Assembly: GCA_900472785.1 (NCBI GenBank)
Contig: UCJH01000077.1
Span: 2,491-47,587, forward strand
From: Hyphomicrobiales bacterium
Lineage (GTDB): Bacteria; Pseudomonadota; Alphaproteobacteria; Rhizobiales; Rhizobiaceae
Length of the DNA: 45,097 bases
Direction of reading: 5' to 3'
The notes under the pieces are model-generated. The model saw only the letters and a list, made by a program, of their open reading frames with translations, was not told the DNA's origin and did no database searches. The position numbers and the translations under genes were made by a program. This document shows, piece after piece, positions 37,517-45,097 of the stretch. The number at the start of each line of letters is the position of its first letter. Within the stretch, counting starts at the first letter, position 1.

Positions 37517-38572
37517 TGACGGCGCTTCAGATTTCGCTCGGTGTCAGTCCGCCGCTTGCAGCCGCATCCTGGTTTTCAGCGCCGGCCTTCTCCGCCACGG
37601 ATGCGGCCGATAGCGTGATCCGCGGTCCCGCCCTGATCGCCGATTTCCGCCGGGATCGCCACGCCCTCACATCGGTTGCAACCGGTTCAGTCGGTGCAGC
37701 GACCGCGGATGCGCTCGCCTTTCTGCGTGCGGCCGCCTTTTCCGATCTGTTCGTCTTTACCCGTGCCTCCGCTCGACGCGTCTGGCACCCCGCAGCAGGC
37801 CGCGGTCGATGCGCCCCGTTTCGACTATCGCAATAGCGTCCGGCAACTGCTTCTCGAAGGGCCGGCGACCAATCTCTTCCTCAATGCCCATGCGCCCGCT
37901 ACCCAGACGGTGACCGTGGCCAGTGGCACGCAGTACACCGTCTCCTGCCGGGGCAGCGGCTCGCTTGCCCTGTCGGGCGCCGGCAGCGGCACCGTGATCC
38001 AGTCTGCTCCCGTGACGGTGACGGCATCGTCAACCGCGCTCACTCTCACGGTCACGGGGTCGCTGAGCCGCGCGCAGGTCGAAACCGGAAGCTTTGCCAG
38101 TTCCTTCATTCAAACGACGGGCACAGCGGCCAGCCGCAGCGCCGACAGCTGCCGTTTCTCCCCGGCAGCGGAAGCCTTGCTGCAGAGAGCGGCCGCGACG
38201 ATCGGCGTGCAGGCCCAGGGCAATCACGGCACCTTCGGCCGTTTTGTCGGGATCGGTACCGGCGAAGAATTGCTGCGCCTGAACTCGGGCCAAACGGCGC
38301 TGCTGATGGGAAATAACCTGGCCATCGCCTCCGTCAGCGTGCCGCTGCCCGCGTTCGGCCTGTGTGCCGGATGGAACGGTGTTGGGCGCGTGGCCGCTTA
38401 TAATGGCGGGCCGGTTGCGTCGGATGCCGTCGGCGCGGCAACCGCCGGGCAGATCTTCCTCGGCCGCAACCAGACGGGCGCCTATGCGCAGGGTCGCTTC
38501 GATGCCGTGCAGATATGGCCGTTCCGGGCGGCGAACGCGTCCATTCAGGCGAAAGCGGGTGTTTTTGCCTAG
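37516..38572 (+). pseudogene. GTA/phage head-spike fibre-like protein (Rcc01080/GhsB-like), frameshifted
   Basis: Starts with MTALQISLGVSPPLAAASWF in frame and reads on to LFVFTRASA (residue 86, at 37773), ahead of a stop at 37834-37836 in that frame. The continuation, DASGTPQQAAVDAPRFDY then LLLEGPATNLFLNA, lies in the next frame and is open to the stop at 38570-38572. Families with this pattern normally run from FTRAS through a short ATYV-like link into a D-A-x-G stretch, so about 11 bases or an equivalent non-multiple of three seem missing near 37771-37776. The total span, 1057 bases, is not a multiple of three. The C-terminal half reads as a beta-rich fibre/glycan-binding domain. Could be a real pseudogene, a sequencing error or, less likely, programmed frameshifting. 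Confidence 0.68.
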
Positions 38573-38577
38573 CCCTC

Positions 38578-38619
38578 GTTGCAGGCGAAAACGTGTTTTT
38601 GTGCGCCTGCAACCTTTTC
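38578..38619 (+). terminator. Rho-independent terminator of the spike genes
   Basis: GTTGCAGGCG (38578-38587) pairs with CGCCTGCAAC (38604-38613) across a 16-base loop, followed by CTTTTC. It starts 5 bases after the stop codon of the fibre-like gene. Confidence 0.7.
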
Positions 38620-38715
38620 TCGCTGGAATCGTTAAAATTGGAGGAATTGCCTTAAACGAATTTTGGAAAGCCGCGTGCAATCTTCCGGGTGTAGAGACAT
38701 CCACAGGAGGAACGA

Positions 38716-38946
38716 ATGCTTATCTTGACCGCAACAGCAATTGGTATGCTAGCCGTGGGCACACGTTCGGTTCTGGGATGCATGATCTGCGGCTTCCTGA
38801 TTGTCGCCGCCTTCGGTTTTGCGGCCTTGCTTGGTGCCGGCGCGGTGTCCTGGGTCTCGCTGCTGCTGGCTCTTCTCGGATACAATGCCGGGATTGCCAG
38901 CGTGATCGGCCTGTCGCTGCTTCCCGGTATACGCCGGCACGCCTGA
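38716..38946 (+). CDS. Small two-helix membrane protein, function unknown
   Basis: A 76-residue hydrophobic protein with two membrane segments, roughly residues 17-40 (SVLGCMICGFLIVAAFGFAA) and 44-68 (VSWVSLLLALLGYNAGIASV), and a short basic tail. I do not recognise a family. A very strong AGGAGG site lies 6 bases before ATG 38716, which supports expression. Its transcript is bounded by the 38578 terminator upstream and the 38998 hairpin downstream, so it is probably monocistronic. Confidence 0.7.
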   Translation: MLILTATAIGMLAVGTRSVLGCMICGFLIVAAFGFAALLGAGAVSWVSLLLALLGYNAGIASVIGLSLLPGIRRHA

Positions 38947-38997
38947 GCAACGACAAGCGGCAATCGCGTCGCATAAGATTTCATCGATGACGGATTG

Positions 38998-39031
38998 AAA
39001 GCCCACCCCCGAAAAAGGGATGGGCTTTTGT
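38998..39031. terminator. Bidirectional intrinsic terminator
   Basis: AAAGCCCA (38998-39005) pairs with TGGGCTTT (39021-39028), with an inner CCC/GGG pairing around GAAAAA and a T-run on the plus strand; on the minus strand the A residues before the stem give a short T-run. It serves the small membrane protein and the convergent oxidoreductase. Confidence 0.8.
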
Positions 39032-39042
39032 TTGCGTGCGGC

Positions 39043-40029
39043 TCAGACGGTTTCCCAGCCATCCTTGTCGCTGGCCCGGTAGATGGCGTCGATCAGCTTC
39101 TGGTTCGACGCGGAGCTTTCCAGCGGAACGATTTCTTCGTTTTCGCCAAGGGCAGCCTTCGAGAAGGCTTCGACCTGCAGTTTGTACTGGCGGGCGTCCT
39201 GGAAACGGAAAATCTGCGACTGGGCGTGGTTCTGGTTCGTCAGTTCCAGCTCTTCAGCACCGTAACGATCGGCATTGAAGGGGGACTTCACCTCGATGAA
39301 GCCCTTGTCGCCGTGAAACACCATGACCTGACGCGCGGCAAGCTGGGTCGAGATATAGAAGCTCAGCTCGAAATCCCCGAAATCGGCGCGGACGCTGGAA
39401 TAGATGTCGGTGCCGAATTCCGGATCACGGTCCGTGTTGGCCTGGACGCGGACCGGCTCCTTGCCAGTGACGAATCGTGTCGAGATCGTCGGGTAGACGC
39501 CGATGTCAGGCAGCCCGCCGCCGCCGAGTTCCGGCACGTTGCGCATATTGCCGGGATCGCGGTTGAAATAGGTGAAGGCCCCCTGGACATGGCGCAACCG
39601 GCCGATTGCACCTTCGGCGAGAAGCGATCGCACCTTGCGCCACACAGGGCTGTAGGTGACCATGTAGGCCTCTGAGACCACCACCTTGTTGCGGTCGCGC
39701 GCCTCGATCAATGCGTCGATTTCCGATGCCTTGAGGGAGATCGGCTTTTCGCAGAGCACGTGCTTGCCGGCGTCCGCTGCCTTGATCGTCCACTCCACGT
39801 GCTGGGACGTCGGCAGCGGGATGTAGACGGCGTCGATCGTGTCGGAGGCCAGCATCTCCTCGTAGGAACCGAAGGCATGCGGGACCGAAAACCGGTCGGC
39901 CATGGCCCGGGCCTTGGAAAGGTCGCGGCTGGCGACTGCCGTGACGACGCAGTTCTCCGCGTCCTGAATGGCCGGAACGACGAGTTCGCGGCCGATCTTG
40001 GCCGTCGATAGAATGCCGAAACGCAACAT
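39043..40029 (-). CDS. Gfo/Idh/MocA family oxidoreductase
   Basis: A 328-residue NAD(P)-dependent oxidoreductase acting on sugars or cyclitols. The Rossmann N-terminus is [17 protein letters not shown], and the family lysine motif is [14 protein letters not shown] (Lys near residue 92). The alpha/beta C-terminal domain includes [19 protein letters not shown]. The substrate cannot be specified. ATG 40029 has an AAGGAGGAG site. It is divergent from the aldo-keto reductase at 40202, with a perfect palindrome between the two. Confidence 0.9.
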   Translation of the reverse strand: MLRFGILSTAKIGRELVVPAIQDAENCVVTAVASRDLSKARAMADRFSVPHAFGSYEEMLASDTIDAVYIPLPTSQHVEWTIKAADAGKHVLCEKPISLKASEIDALIEARDRNKVVVSEAYMVTYSPVWRKVRSLLAEGAIGRLRHVQGAFTYFNRDPGNMRNVPELGGGGLPDIGVYPTISTRFVTGKEPVRVQANTDRDPEFGTDIYSSVRADFGDFELSFYISTQLAARQVMVFHGDKGFIEVKSPFNADRYGAEELELTNQNHAQSQIFRFQDARQYKLQVEAFSKAALGENEEIVPLESSASNQKLIDAIYRASDKDGWETV

Positions 40030-40071
40030 GAGCTGCTCCTCCTTGAAATCGCTGGGCGCACACTAGAGTCG

Positions 40072-40083
40072 AGGTACGTACCT
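40072..40083. promoter_or_regulatory. Palindrome in divergent intergenic region
   Basis: AGGTACGTACCT is a perfect 12-bp palindrome lying 42 bases upstream of the oxidoreductase start and about 120 bases upstream of the aldo-keto reductase start. It may be an operator shared by the divergent genes; no regulator gene is adjacent. Confidence 0.4.
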
Positions 40084-40201
40084 AGCAAGCGCATTTCATG
40101 GAAAGAATATTGAACTTGACGGTAGGAATGTCGGCGTGCCTGCCTTATGTCAGAAGCCGCGATCCGAACTTTATCCGGATCATTGCCGGGGAGTCATCGT
40201 G

Positions 40202-41152
40202 ATGGAAAAGCGCAAATTGGGCCGCACCGGCCTTTCGATCGCGCCGCTTGTTTTCGGCGGCAATGTCTTTGGCTGGACGGCGGACGAAAAGACGTCTTTC
40301 GACCTTCTGGACGCGTTTTTCGACGCGGGCTTCAACACGATCGATACCGCCGACGTCTATTCGTCCTGGGCGCCGGGCAATTCAGGCGGCGAATCCGAGA
40401 CGATCGTCGGCAAATGGCTGAAACGGTCCGGCCGGTCGCGCGATGACGTCGTGATCGTCACCAAGGTCGGCTCCGAAATGGGGCCGGGCAAAAAGGGGCT
40501 GTCGGCGCGGTGGATCGCGCAGGCCGTCGAGGATTCGCTTCGCCGGCTGCAAACCGATCATATCGATCTCTACCTGTCGCATTGGCCGGACGCCGAGACG
40601 CCCTACGAGGAAACGCTGGGCGCCTACGACACGCTGCTCGCCCAGGGAAAAGTGCGGTCGATCGGTTGCTCCAACCTCGACGCGGCAAAGTTGCGGGCCG
40701 CACTCGATGCCGCCGCTTCAGGCAATCTTCCGCGCTACGATGTGCTGCAGCCGGAGTATAATCTCTACGATCGCGGCGGCTTCGATGGTCCGCTGCGCAA
40801 TCTCTGCGTGGCCGAAGATATCGGCGTGATCACCTATTATAGCCTCGCCTCGGGGTTCCTGACCGGCAAGTACCGGTCGCACAAGGATCTTGGCGCATCC
40901 GTGCGCGGCGAGGATATCGGCAAATATCTGGATGGCCGCGGCATGCGTATCCTCGGTGCGCTCGACGAGGTAGCTGCCGATCTCGAGGCAAAACCGGCAG
41001 AGGTGGCGCTGGCCTGGGTCATGGCACGCCGGGGGGTAACCGCGCCGATCGCCAGCGCGACCAGCCTCGCGCAGCTGCAGAGCCTGGTGAAATCCGCCGG
41101 AATGACCTTGACGGACGAGCATATGCAGCTGCTCAACGAAGCCAGCGAATAG
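40202..41152 (+). CDS. Aldo/keto reductase
   Basis: A 316-residue NADPH-dependent aldo/keto reductase of the group with KLGRTGLSIAPLVFGGNVFG at the N-terminus. The catalytic tetrad is visible: Asp and Tyr in NTIDTADVYSSW, Lys in VIVTKVGSEMG and His in IDLYLSHWPD. The C-terminal NADPH site is GVTAPIASATSLAQ. The substrate is not evident. The start is ATG 40202; the frame upstream to 40136 lacks homology-like sequence. It is divergent from the Gfo/Idh/MocA gene. Confidence 0.92.
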   Translation: MEKRKLGRTGLSIAPLVFGGNVFGWTADEKTSFDLLDAFFDAGFNTIDTADVYSSWAPGNSGGESETIVGKWLKRSGRSRDDVVIVTKVGSEMGPGKKGLSARWIAQAVEDSLRRLQTDHIDLYLSHWPDAETPYEETLGAYDTLLAQGKVRSIGCSNLDAAKLRAALDAAASGNLPRYDVLQPEYNLYDRGGFDGPLRNLCVAEDIGVITYYSLASGFLTGKYRSHKDLGASVRGEDIGKYLDGRGMRILGALDEVAADLEAKPAEVALAWVMARRGVTAPIASATSLAQLQSLVKSAGMTLTDEHMQLLNEASE

Positions 41153-41217
41153 AACACTGCCGGCTTCGCGACCGCCATGGAACGCGCGCAGGCAAGAGAA
41201 TGATGGAGAGCGTGTGA

Positions 41218-41661
41218 ATGACCGTAGAGATTCGTGACGTCCGGCCGGGCGACGAGGCCGATTGGCGCCAGCTCTGGGCTGCCTATGTCAAATTCTACAA
41301 TGTTGCCGTGAGCGACGAGGTGACGGCCGCGACCTGGGGAAAGGTCATGGATCCGGCGAAGCCGCTGTTCATGCGGATCGCGGCCGATGGAGACACGGTC
41401 GTCGGCTTCGCCATCTGCCTGATCCACGATGCGACCTGGGTGAAGGAGCCGGTCTGCTATCTGGAAGACCTGTTTCTCGACGAGAAAGCCCGCGGAAAGG
41501 GCATCGGCCGGGCACTTCTGGATCATCTGGTTGCGCTGTGCAAGGCGAAAGGCTGGGCGCGCCTTTACTGGCACACCGACGAGGACAACAGCACGGCGCG
41601 CCGGCTCTACGATCGCTATACCGAAGTCGACGGCCATGTCCGCTACCGGATCAGTTTCTGA
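41218..41661 (+). CDS. GNAT family N-acetyltransferase
   Basis: A 147-residue GNAT protein. MTVEIRDVRPGDEADWRQLW gives the first strand and helix, and motif A is EDLFLDEKARGKGIGRALLDHL with the loop RGKGIG. The ending WHTDEDNSTARRLYDRY is the usual C-terminal segment of N-acetyltransferases acting on amines or amino acids. The substrate is unknown. Its 3' end overlaps that of the convergent peptidase-like gene by 11 bases. Confidence 0.88.
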   Translation: MTVEIRDVRPGDEADWRQLWAAYVKFYNVAVSDEVTAATWGKVMDPAKPLFMRIAADGDTVVGFAICLIHDATWVKEPVCYLEDLFLDEKARGKGIGRALLDHLVALCKAKGWARLYWHTDEDNSTARRLYDRYTEVDGHVRYRISF

Positions 41662-42274
41662 CCGCGATATCCGGATAACCTTGGTAAAATTCGGCGTGGC
41701 TGCCGGCATGGTTGGCCATTCCCGGCTTGGTCAAAAGCCCTCTGGGCTCGATATAGCTGCGGATTTCCCGGCGCGGCCGCTCATGCCACTGGATGTTGAA
41801 GGCCCAGAGCTTGGGAAAGAAGCAGAGCGACGCATAGGGCAGGTGGTCGTGGATCCACCATGCGAGCGACTGCCAGCCTCCGAGCGTGCCGCGCCGGTCC
41901 CATGCCCAGGGAACGACGATGCAGGCGGTCGCACCCATGCAGCCGTCTGCGTCGCGCATGTCCCAGATGTGATCGGCAGCACTTGCGGCATTGGTCGAGC
42001 AGTTGAGCTTGTGGCGATTGCCGAAGTCGTTGACCTCTCGCGACCGGTAGCCGGAGCGGATATGCAGGCGACCGAAAGTTGCCTCCAGCGGTTCCAGCAC
42101 CTCCTCGCAAAGCCGTGTTCCGGCAGCGATCGCAAGATCCGGATCGTCGGGAATATTGCTCATCCCGTAAATGCCGGCAATTTCGGACTGCAGGAAATCG
42201 CGCAGGAAGAAATTTTGCGACAGCCGCACCCGGCCAAGATCCTCCAGCCCCCGCATCGACTGCGGTTTTCTCAT
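41651..42274 (-). CDS. Peptidase M15-like protein, conserved hypothetical
   Basis: A 207-residue protein with an SGYRSREVNDFGNRHKLN motif and AADHIWDMRDADG, reminiscent of the His/Asp zinc pattern of M15 D,D-carboxypeptidases, although the canonical HxxGxxxD is not clear. No signal peptide is visible. Aromatic-rich stretches (SLAWWIHDHLPYASLCFFPK and FNIQWHERPRR) are conserved-looking. Start MRKPQSMRG at 42274 has a GGAGG site. Function unproved; cell-wall hydrolysis is only a suggestion. Confidence 0.65.
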   Translation of the reverse strand: MRKPQSMRGLEDLGRVRLSQNFFLRDFLQSEIAGIYGMSNIPDDPDLAIAAGTRLCEEVLEPLEATFGRLHIRSGYRSREVNDFGNRHKLNCSTNAASAADHIWDMRDADGCMGATACIVVPWAWDRRGTLGGWQSLAWWIHDHLPYASLCFFPKLWAFNIQWHERPRREIRSYIEPRGLLTKPGMANHAGSHAEFYQGYPDIAVRN

Positions 42275-42370
42275 CTTTTGGCTCCTCCGAAAAGGCTGAG
42301 TGTAGCGATGAAACGCCGGCCTGCCACCCGATCCTTGCAAAGGGAACGGCTTTGGGGCGTGGCCTGACGT

Positions 42371-43261
42371 CTACTCCGAAAACCGGAAGAAATCGATGAA
42401 GGCCCTGAGAGCCGGGCGCATCTGGCGGCGGCTTGGATAATAGAGGTAGGGGCCGGGATAGGGTTCGCACCAGTCTTCGAGCACCCGCACCAGCCGTCCT
42501 TCGTTCAGCTCCTGCAGAACCCGGATTTCGAAGACATAGGCAAGGCCGGCGCCTGCCAGGGCCGCGACGATGGTCGGGCGGTCGGCATCAAGGATCAGCG
42601 GCCCGGGAACCGAGACGAAAACCTTTTCGCCGGCCTTCTCGAAATCCCAGATGTAGAAGGTACCGTTGGAAAAGCGTCGCTGGATGCAGCGGTGTCGCAA
42701 CAGGTCGCGCGGATGCAACGGCTTGTCGATGGTCTCGAAATAGGCGGGCGTCGCGACAACGGCGCCGCGCAGTTCCGGCCCGATCCGCACCGCGATCATG
42801 TCCGCCTCGAGGCTTTCCTCCAGCCGGATGCCGGCATCGAAGCCGCCGGCGACGATGTCGGTAAAGCCATCCTCATGCGACAGCTCCAGGATGATGTCCG
42901 GATACAGCCCCAGAAATTCGCCCAGTCGCGGCGCCAGCAGGATGTCGGTAACGAAGCGCGGGGCGGTGATGCGCAGGTTGCCGGCCGGCCGGCTACGGGA
43001 TTCCGTGACCGCCTCGATGGCCGTATCGATCTGCGTCAGCGCCGGCCCCAGCCGTTCGAGCAGAAGCCTACCTTCTTCCGTCGGTGCGACGCTGCGGGTG
43101 GTGCGCGACAGCAGGCGCACGCCGATGCTTTCCTCGAGCCGTGACACCGCATGGCTGACCGCCGATGGCGCGATCCCCAATTCTTTCGCCGCCCCGCGAA
43201 AACTCCGATGGGCGGCGACGGCGGAAAAGACGGCAAGATGGGCAAGGTGAGAGCGATCCAT
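42371..43261 (-). CDS. LysR family transcriptional regulator
   Basis: A 296-residue LysR regulator: N-terminal helix-turn-helix FRGAAKELGIAPSAVSHAVSRLEESIG (residues about 21-47, cited in part as GIAPSAVSHAVSRLE), then the effector-binding periplasmic-protein-like domain with GNLRITAPRFVTDIL. The start MDRSHLAHLAVF at 43261 is standard. It is divergent from an aldo-keto reductase, and LysR proteins usually control such a neighbour; the 153-base gap holds AT-rich sequence. Confidence 0.92.
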   Translation of the reverse strand: MDRSHLAHLAVFSAVAAHRSFRGAAKELGIAPSAVSHAVSRLEESIGVRLLSRTTRSVAPTEEGRLLLERLGPALTQIDTAIEAVTESRSRPAGNLRITAPRFVTDILLAPRLGEFLGLYPDIILELSHEDGFTDIVAGGFDAGIRLEESLEADMIAVRIGPELRGAVVATPAYFETIDKPLHPRDLLRHRCIQRRFSNGTFYIWDFEKAGEKVFVSVPGPLILDADRPTIVAALAGAGLAYVFEIRVLQELNEGRLVRVLEDWCEPYPGPYLYYPSRRQMRPALRAFIDFFRFSE

Positions 43262-43414
43262 TGTTCTAAATGATAGATCAACCTGTTGAGATTTGCATCC
43301 ATTATCAAACGATGGGGCGAGCGCTAGATTTCTCCTTGCCGGACAAGCCGCAGTGATCACTGCCACGCTTGAAGCGCGTGTCCGGCCAGTCCGATTTCCC
43401 GAAAGGAACATTCC

Positions 43415-44407
43415 ATGAAAAAAAGAAACCTCGGATCAGTGCTCAAGGTCTCGGCCATCGGCCTTGGCTGCATGGGCATGAGCCATGCCTATGGCGGCGC
43501 TGACGAAGCGGATGCGATCAGGGCCTTGCACCATGCCATCGAGATCGGCGTTACCTTCTTCGATACGGCTGAAGTCTACGGCCCGTTCACCAACGAAGTT
43601 CTCGTCGGCAAGGGCCTGAAGCCCTATCGCGACAAGGTCACCATCGCCACCAAGTTCGGCTTCCGGATTTCCGACAGCGACGGCGTCGCCCGCCAACTGG
43701 ATGGCGTCGACAGCCGTCCGGAAAACGTGCGAGCCGTGGCGGAGGCCTCGCTGAAGCGGCTGGGCATCGATGTCATCGACCTGTTCTATCAGCACCGGGT
43801 CGATCCGAACGTGCCGATCGAAGAAACGGTCGGCGCCATGGCGGATCTGGTGAAAGTCGGCAAGGTGCGCACGCTCGGTCTTTCGGAAGCCAGCGCCGCC
43901 ACGATACGCCGGGCGCATGCGATCCACCCCATTGCCGCCGTCCAGAGCGAGTACTCGTTGTGGACGCGCGATCCGGAGGCAAACGTGCTCGATACCTGCC
44001 GCGACCTCGGCATCGGTTTCGTGCCCTACAGCCCACTCGGGCGCGGAATGTTGACCGGTGCGCTGAAGCTGAGCGATCTCGGGGCAAACGATTTCCGTCG
44101 CGGCCTGCCGCGCTTCCAGGGTGAAAATTTCGATGCCAATGCGGCGCTGGTGGCAAAACTTGGCGAGATCGCCGCAAACAAGGGCGTGACGGCCGCGCAA
44201 CTGGCGCTGGCCTGGGTACTTGCCCAAGGCGATTTCATCGTGCCGATCCCCGGCGCGCGAAAAATCCGCCATATCGAGGACAATGCCGCCGCGGCCGATA
44301 TCGTCCTGTCGCCCGAAGAACGCGATATGCTCGGTGCGATCATCACGCCGGAAGCGGCGGCCGGTGCGCGCTATACCGAGGCCATGCAGGCGATGACCAA
44401 CCTATAG
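43415..44407 (+). CDS. Aldo/keto reductase (AKR13-like)
   Basis: A 330-residue aldo/keto reductase with the tetrad visible: FFDTAEVYGPFTNE (Asp, Tyr), IATKFGFRI (Lys) and IDLFYQHRVDP (His). The C-terminal VPIPGARKIRHIEDN binds NADPH. It resembles the AKR13 group (YakC type) acting on aldehydes. The ATG at 43415 has GAAAGGAACATTCC upstream. It is divergent from the LysR gene, so probably regulated by it. Confidence 0.92.
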   Translation: MKKRNLGSVLKVSAIGLGCMGMSHAYGGADEADAIRALHHAIEIGVTFFDTAEVYGPFTNEVLVGKGLKPYRDKVTIATKFGFRISDSDGVARQLDGVDSRPENVRAVAEASLKRLGIDVIDLFYQHRVDPNVPIEETVGAMADLVKVGKVRTLGLSEASAATIRRAHAIHPIAAVQSEYSLWTRDPEANVLDTCRDLGIGFVPYSPLGRGMLTGALKLSDLGANDFRRGLPRFQGENFDANAALVAKLGEIAANKGVTAAQLALAWVLAQGDFIVPIPGARKIRHIEDNAAAADIVLSPEERDMLGAIITPEAAAGARYTEAMQAMTNL

Positions 44408-44564
44408 GTCGCCGCCACACTTCGCCCGCTGCAGCAGCGCCGGCGCGTCCGGAAAGACACGCGGCGTCGTGGGCGAAAGAGAGGATCTGCTCCCCGCAGC
44501 GGAACCTCCTTGTTCCTCTGCCCAGTCGTGGTAAAATCCATCGGCAAGTCAGGGAGAGACAGTC

Positions 44565-44924
44565 ATGTCCGACCAGCAGTCCATTGGTGCGGTGGTTCAC
44601 CTCTATGTCGATGGCATGGCATTCTGCAACGAAGCGGCGCTGCGCAAGGCTTTCCATCCGGATGCCAAGATCATCGGCAATTACGAGAGTGCGGTCGAAT
44701 GGATGTCGCGCGACGATTTCATCGCCGCCGTCCTGGCCGAGCCGCCGGCCCCGCCCGGAACACAGCCGCTGATGGAAATCGAGATCACCGACATCGAAGG
44801 CGACGCCGCCTTCGTCAAGGTCACCGACGAATTCGCCGGCATGCGCTTTACCGACTATCTCTCCCTGCTGAAGATCGACGGCCGCTGGGTCATCGTCAAC
44901 AAGCTGTACCATCTGCATCGGTGA
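44565..44924 (+). CDS. NTF2-like protein (putative lumazine-binding family)
   Basis: A 119-residue protein of the NTF2 fold: VVHLYVDGMAFCNEAALRKAFHPDAKIIG gives the first helices and strand (residues about 10-38, cited in part HLYVDGMAFCNEAALRKAF). DEFAGMRFTDYLSLLKIDGRW and VIVNKLYHL are the closing strands. Similar proteins are annotated as putative lumazine-binding; the real ligand or reaction is unknown. GGGAGAG lies upstream of ATG 44565. It follows the aldo-keto reductase by 157 bases. Confidence 0.8.
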   Translation: MSDQQSIGAVVHLYVDGMAFCNEAALRKAFHPDAKIIGNYESAVEWMSRDDFIAAVLAEPPAPPGTQPLMEIEITDIEGDAAFVKVTDEFAGMRFTDYLSLLKIDGRWVIVNKLYHLHR

Positions 44925-45042
44925 GGCTGTTTGCCTGCGGAAAAATCCACCGTGTGAAACAGCGTTCCATTCGCCGATTCTTCAAAGAACACGCGGTGCG
45001 TCCACGCTTGTCACGGCGCGGTTCGAGCGGAACTGGAGAGCA

Positions 45043-45096
45043 CACGCAGATGCGGGGCCTCGGTAAGGTTTAAATGTATGGCTCCGCATCTGCGTG
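45043..45096. repeat. Long inverted repeat at the window edge
   Basis: Bases 45043-45059 pair with 45080-45096 over 17 positions, all Watson-Crick except one G-T (45056/45083), around a 20-base AT-rich loop. There is no T-run on either side in the window. It may be a terminator-like hairpin, a palindromic intergenic repeat or the edge of another element. Confidence 0.6.
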
Positions 45097-45097
45097 G

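Noticed and set aside
43271..43307. TGATA and TATCA half-sites between LysR and aldo-keto reductase genes
   Set aside because: They are inverted, but 27 bases apart and very short in an AT-rich region; too weak to call as a LysR operator.
1..45097. tRNA, rRNA, CRISPR arrays, insertion sequences
   Set aside because: None seen: no repeat-spacer array, no transposase gene and no recognisable tRNA or rRNA sequence.

Overview
The window looks like chromosomal DNA from an alphaproteobacterium of the Rhizobiaceae (Rhizobium/Agrobacterium/Neorhizobium type). The evidence is the GC-rich coding sequence, the protein types (rhizobial PBP1a, DUF2244, YejABEF, a MarR regulator next to an NlpC/P60 gene), an RpoH-type promoter of the alphaproteobacterial form before dnaK, and dnaK, dnaJ, recF and moeB in close order. 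I assign no species. No rRNA, tRNA, CRISPR array or transposase is visible, and most of the window is ordinary core and housekeeping sequence.

Layout. 1-3.5 kb: the end of a caspase-like gene, a DUF2938 membrane protein and PBP1a. 3.5-11.5 kb: the chaperone genes dnaK and dnaJ, separated by a GNAT gene with a damaged 5' end and a membrane acyltransferase, then recF, moeB and another GNAT. 11.5-18.7 kb: a D-glycerate dehydrogenase-type enzyme, an SH3 protein, an adenosine/ribokinase-family sugar kinase, two TetR-controlled units (MFS exporter; VOC protein), nth and DUF2244. 18.7-25.7 kb: an Ada-like methyltransferase, then minus-strand genes for gpmA, dapB, an MsbA-like ABC exporter, glucokinase, methylglyoxal synthase and MepA. 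25.9-33.6 kb: the peptide importer yejABEF with a toxin-antitoxin pair inserted between yejE and yejF, then ghrA. 33.6-37.1 kb: NlpC/P60, MarR, a quinone reductase and xseA. 37.2-38.6 kb: a pair resembling the head-spike genes of the Rhodobacter gene transfer agent (GTA), the second frameshifted. 38.7-45.1 kb: a small membrane protein, a Gfo/Idh/MocA oxidoreductase, two aldo-keto reductases, a GNAT, an M15-like peptidase, a LysR regulator, an NTF2-like protein and a long inverted repeat at the edge.

The parts that depart from ordinary core genome are: (a) the AT-richer PIN-domain toxin-antitoxin module inside the yej operon, whose toxin stop overlaps the yejF start; (b) the two-gene GTA-type spike locus with a disrupted fibre gene; (c) a tetR promoter in which a perfect 16-bp palindrome fills the -35/-10 spacer and the start codon sits at the expected +1, suggesting an autoregulated leaderless mRNA; (d) the divergent VOC/TetR operator region with two related inverted repeats about three helical turns apart; and (e) frameshift or composition anomalies in a GNAT gene and in yejE. 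I see no wholly new multi-gene defence or metabolic system.
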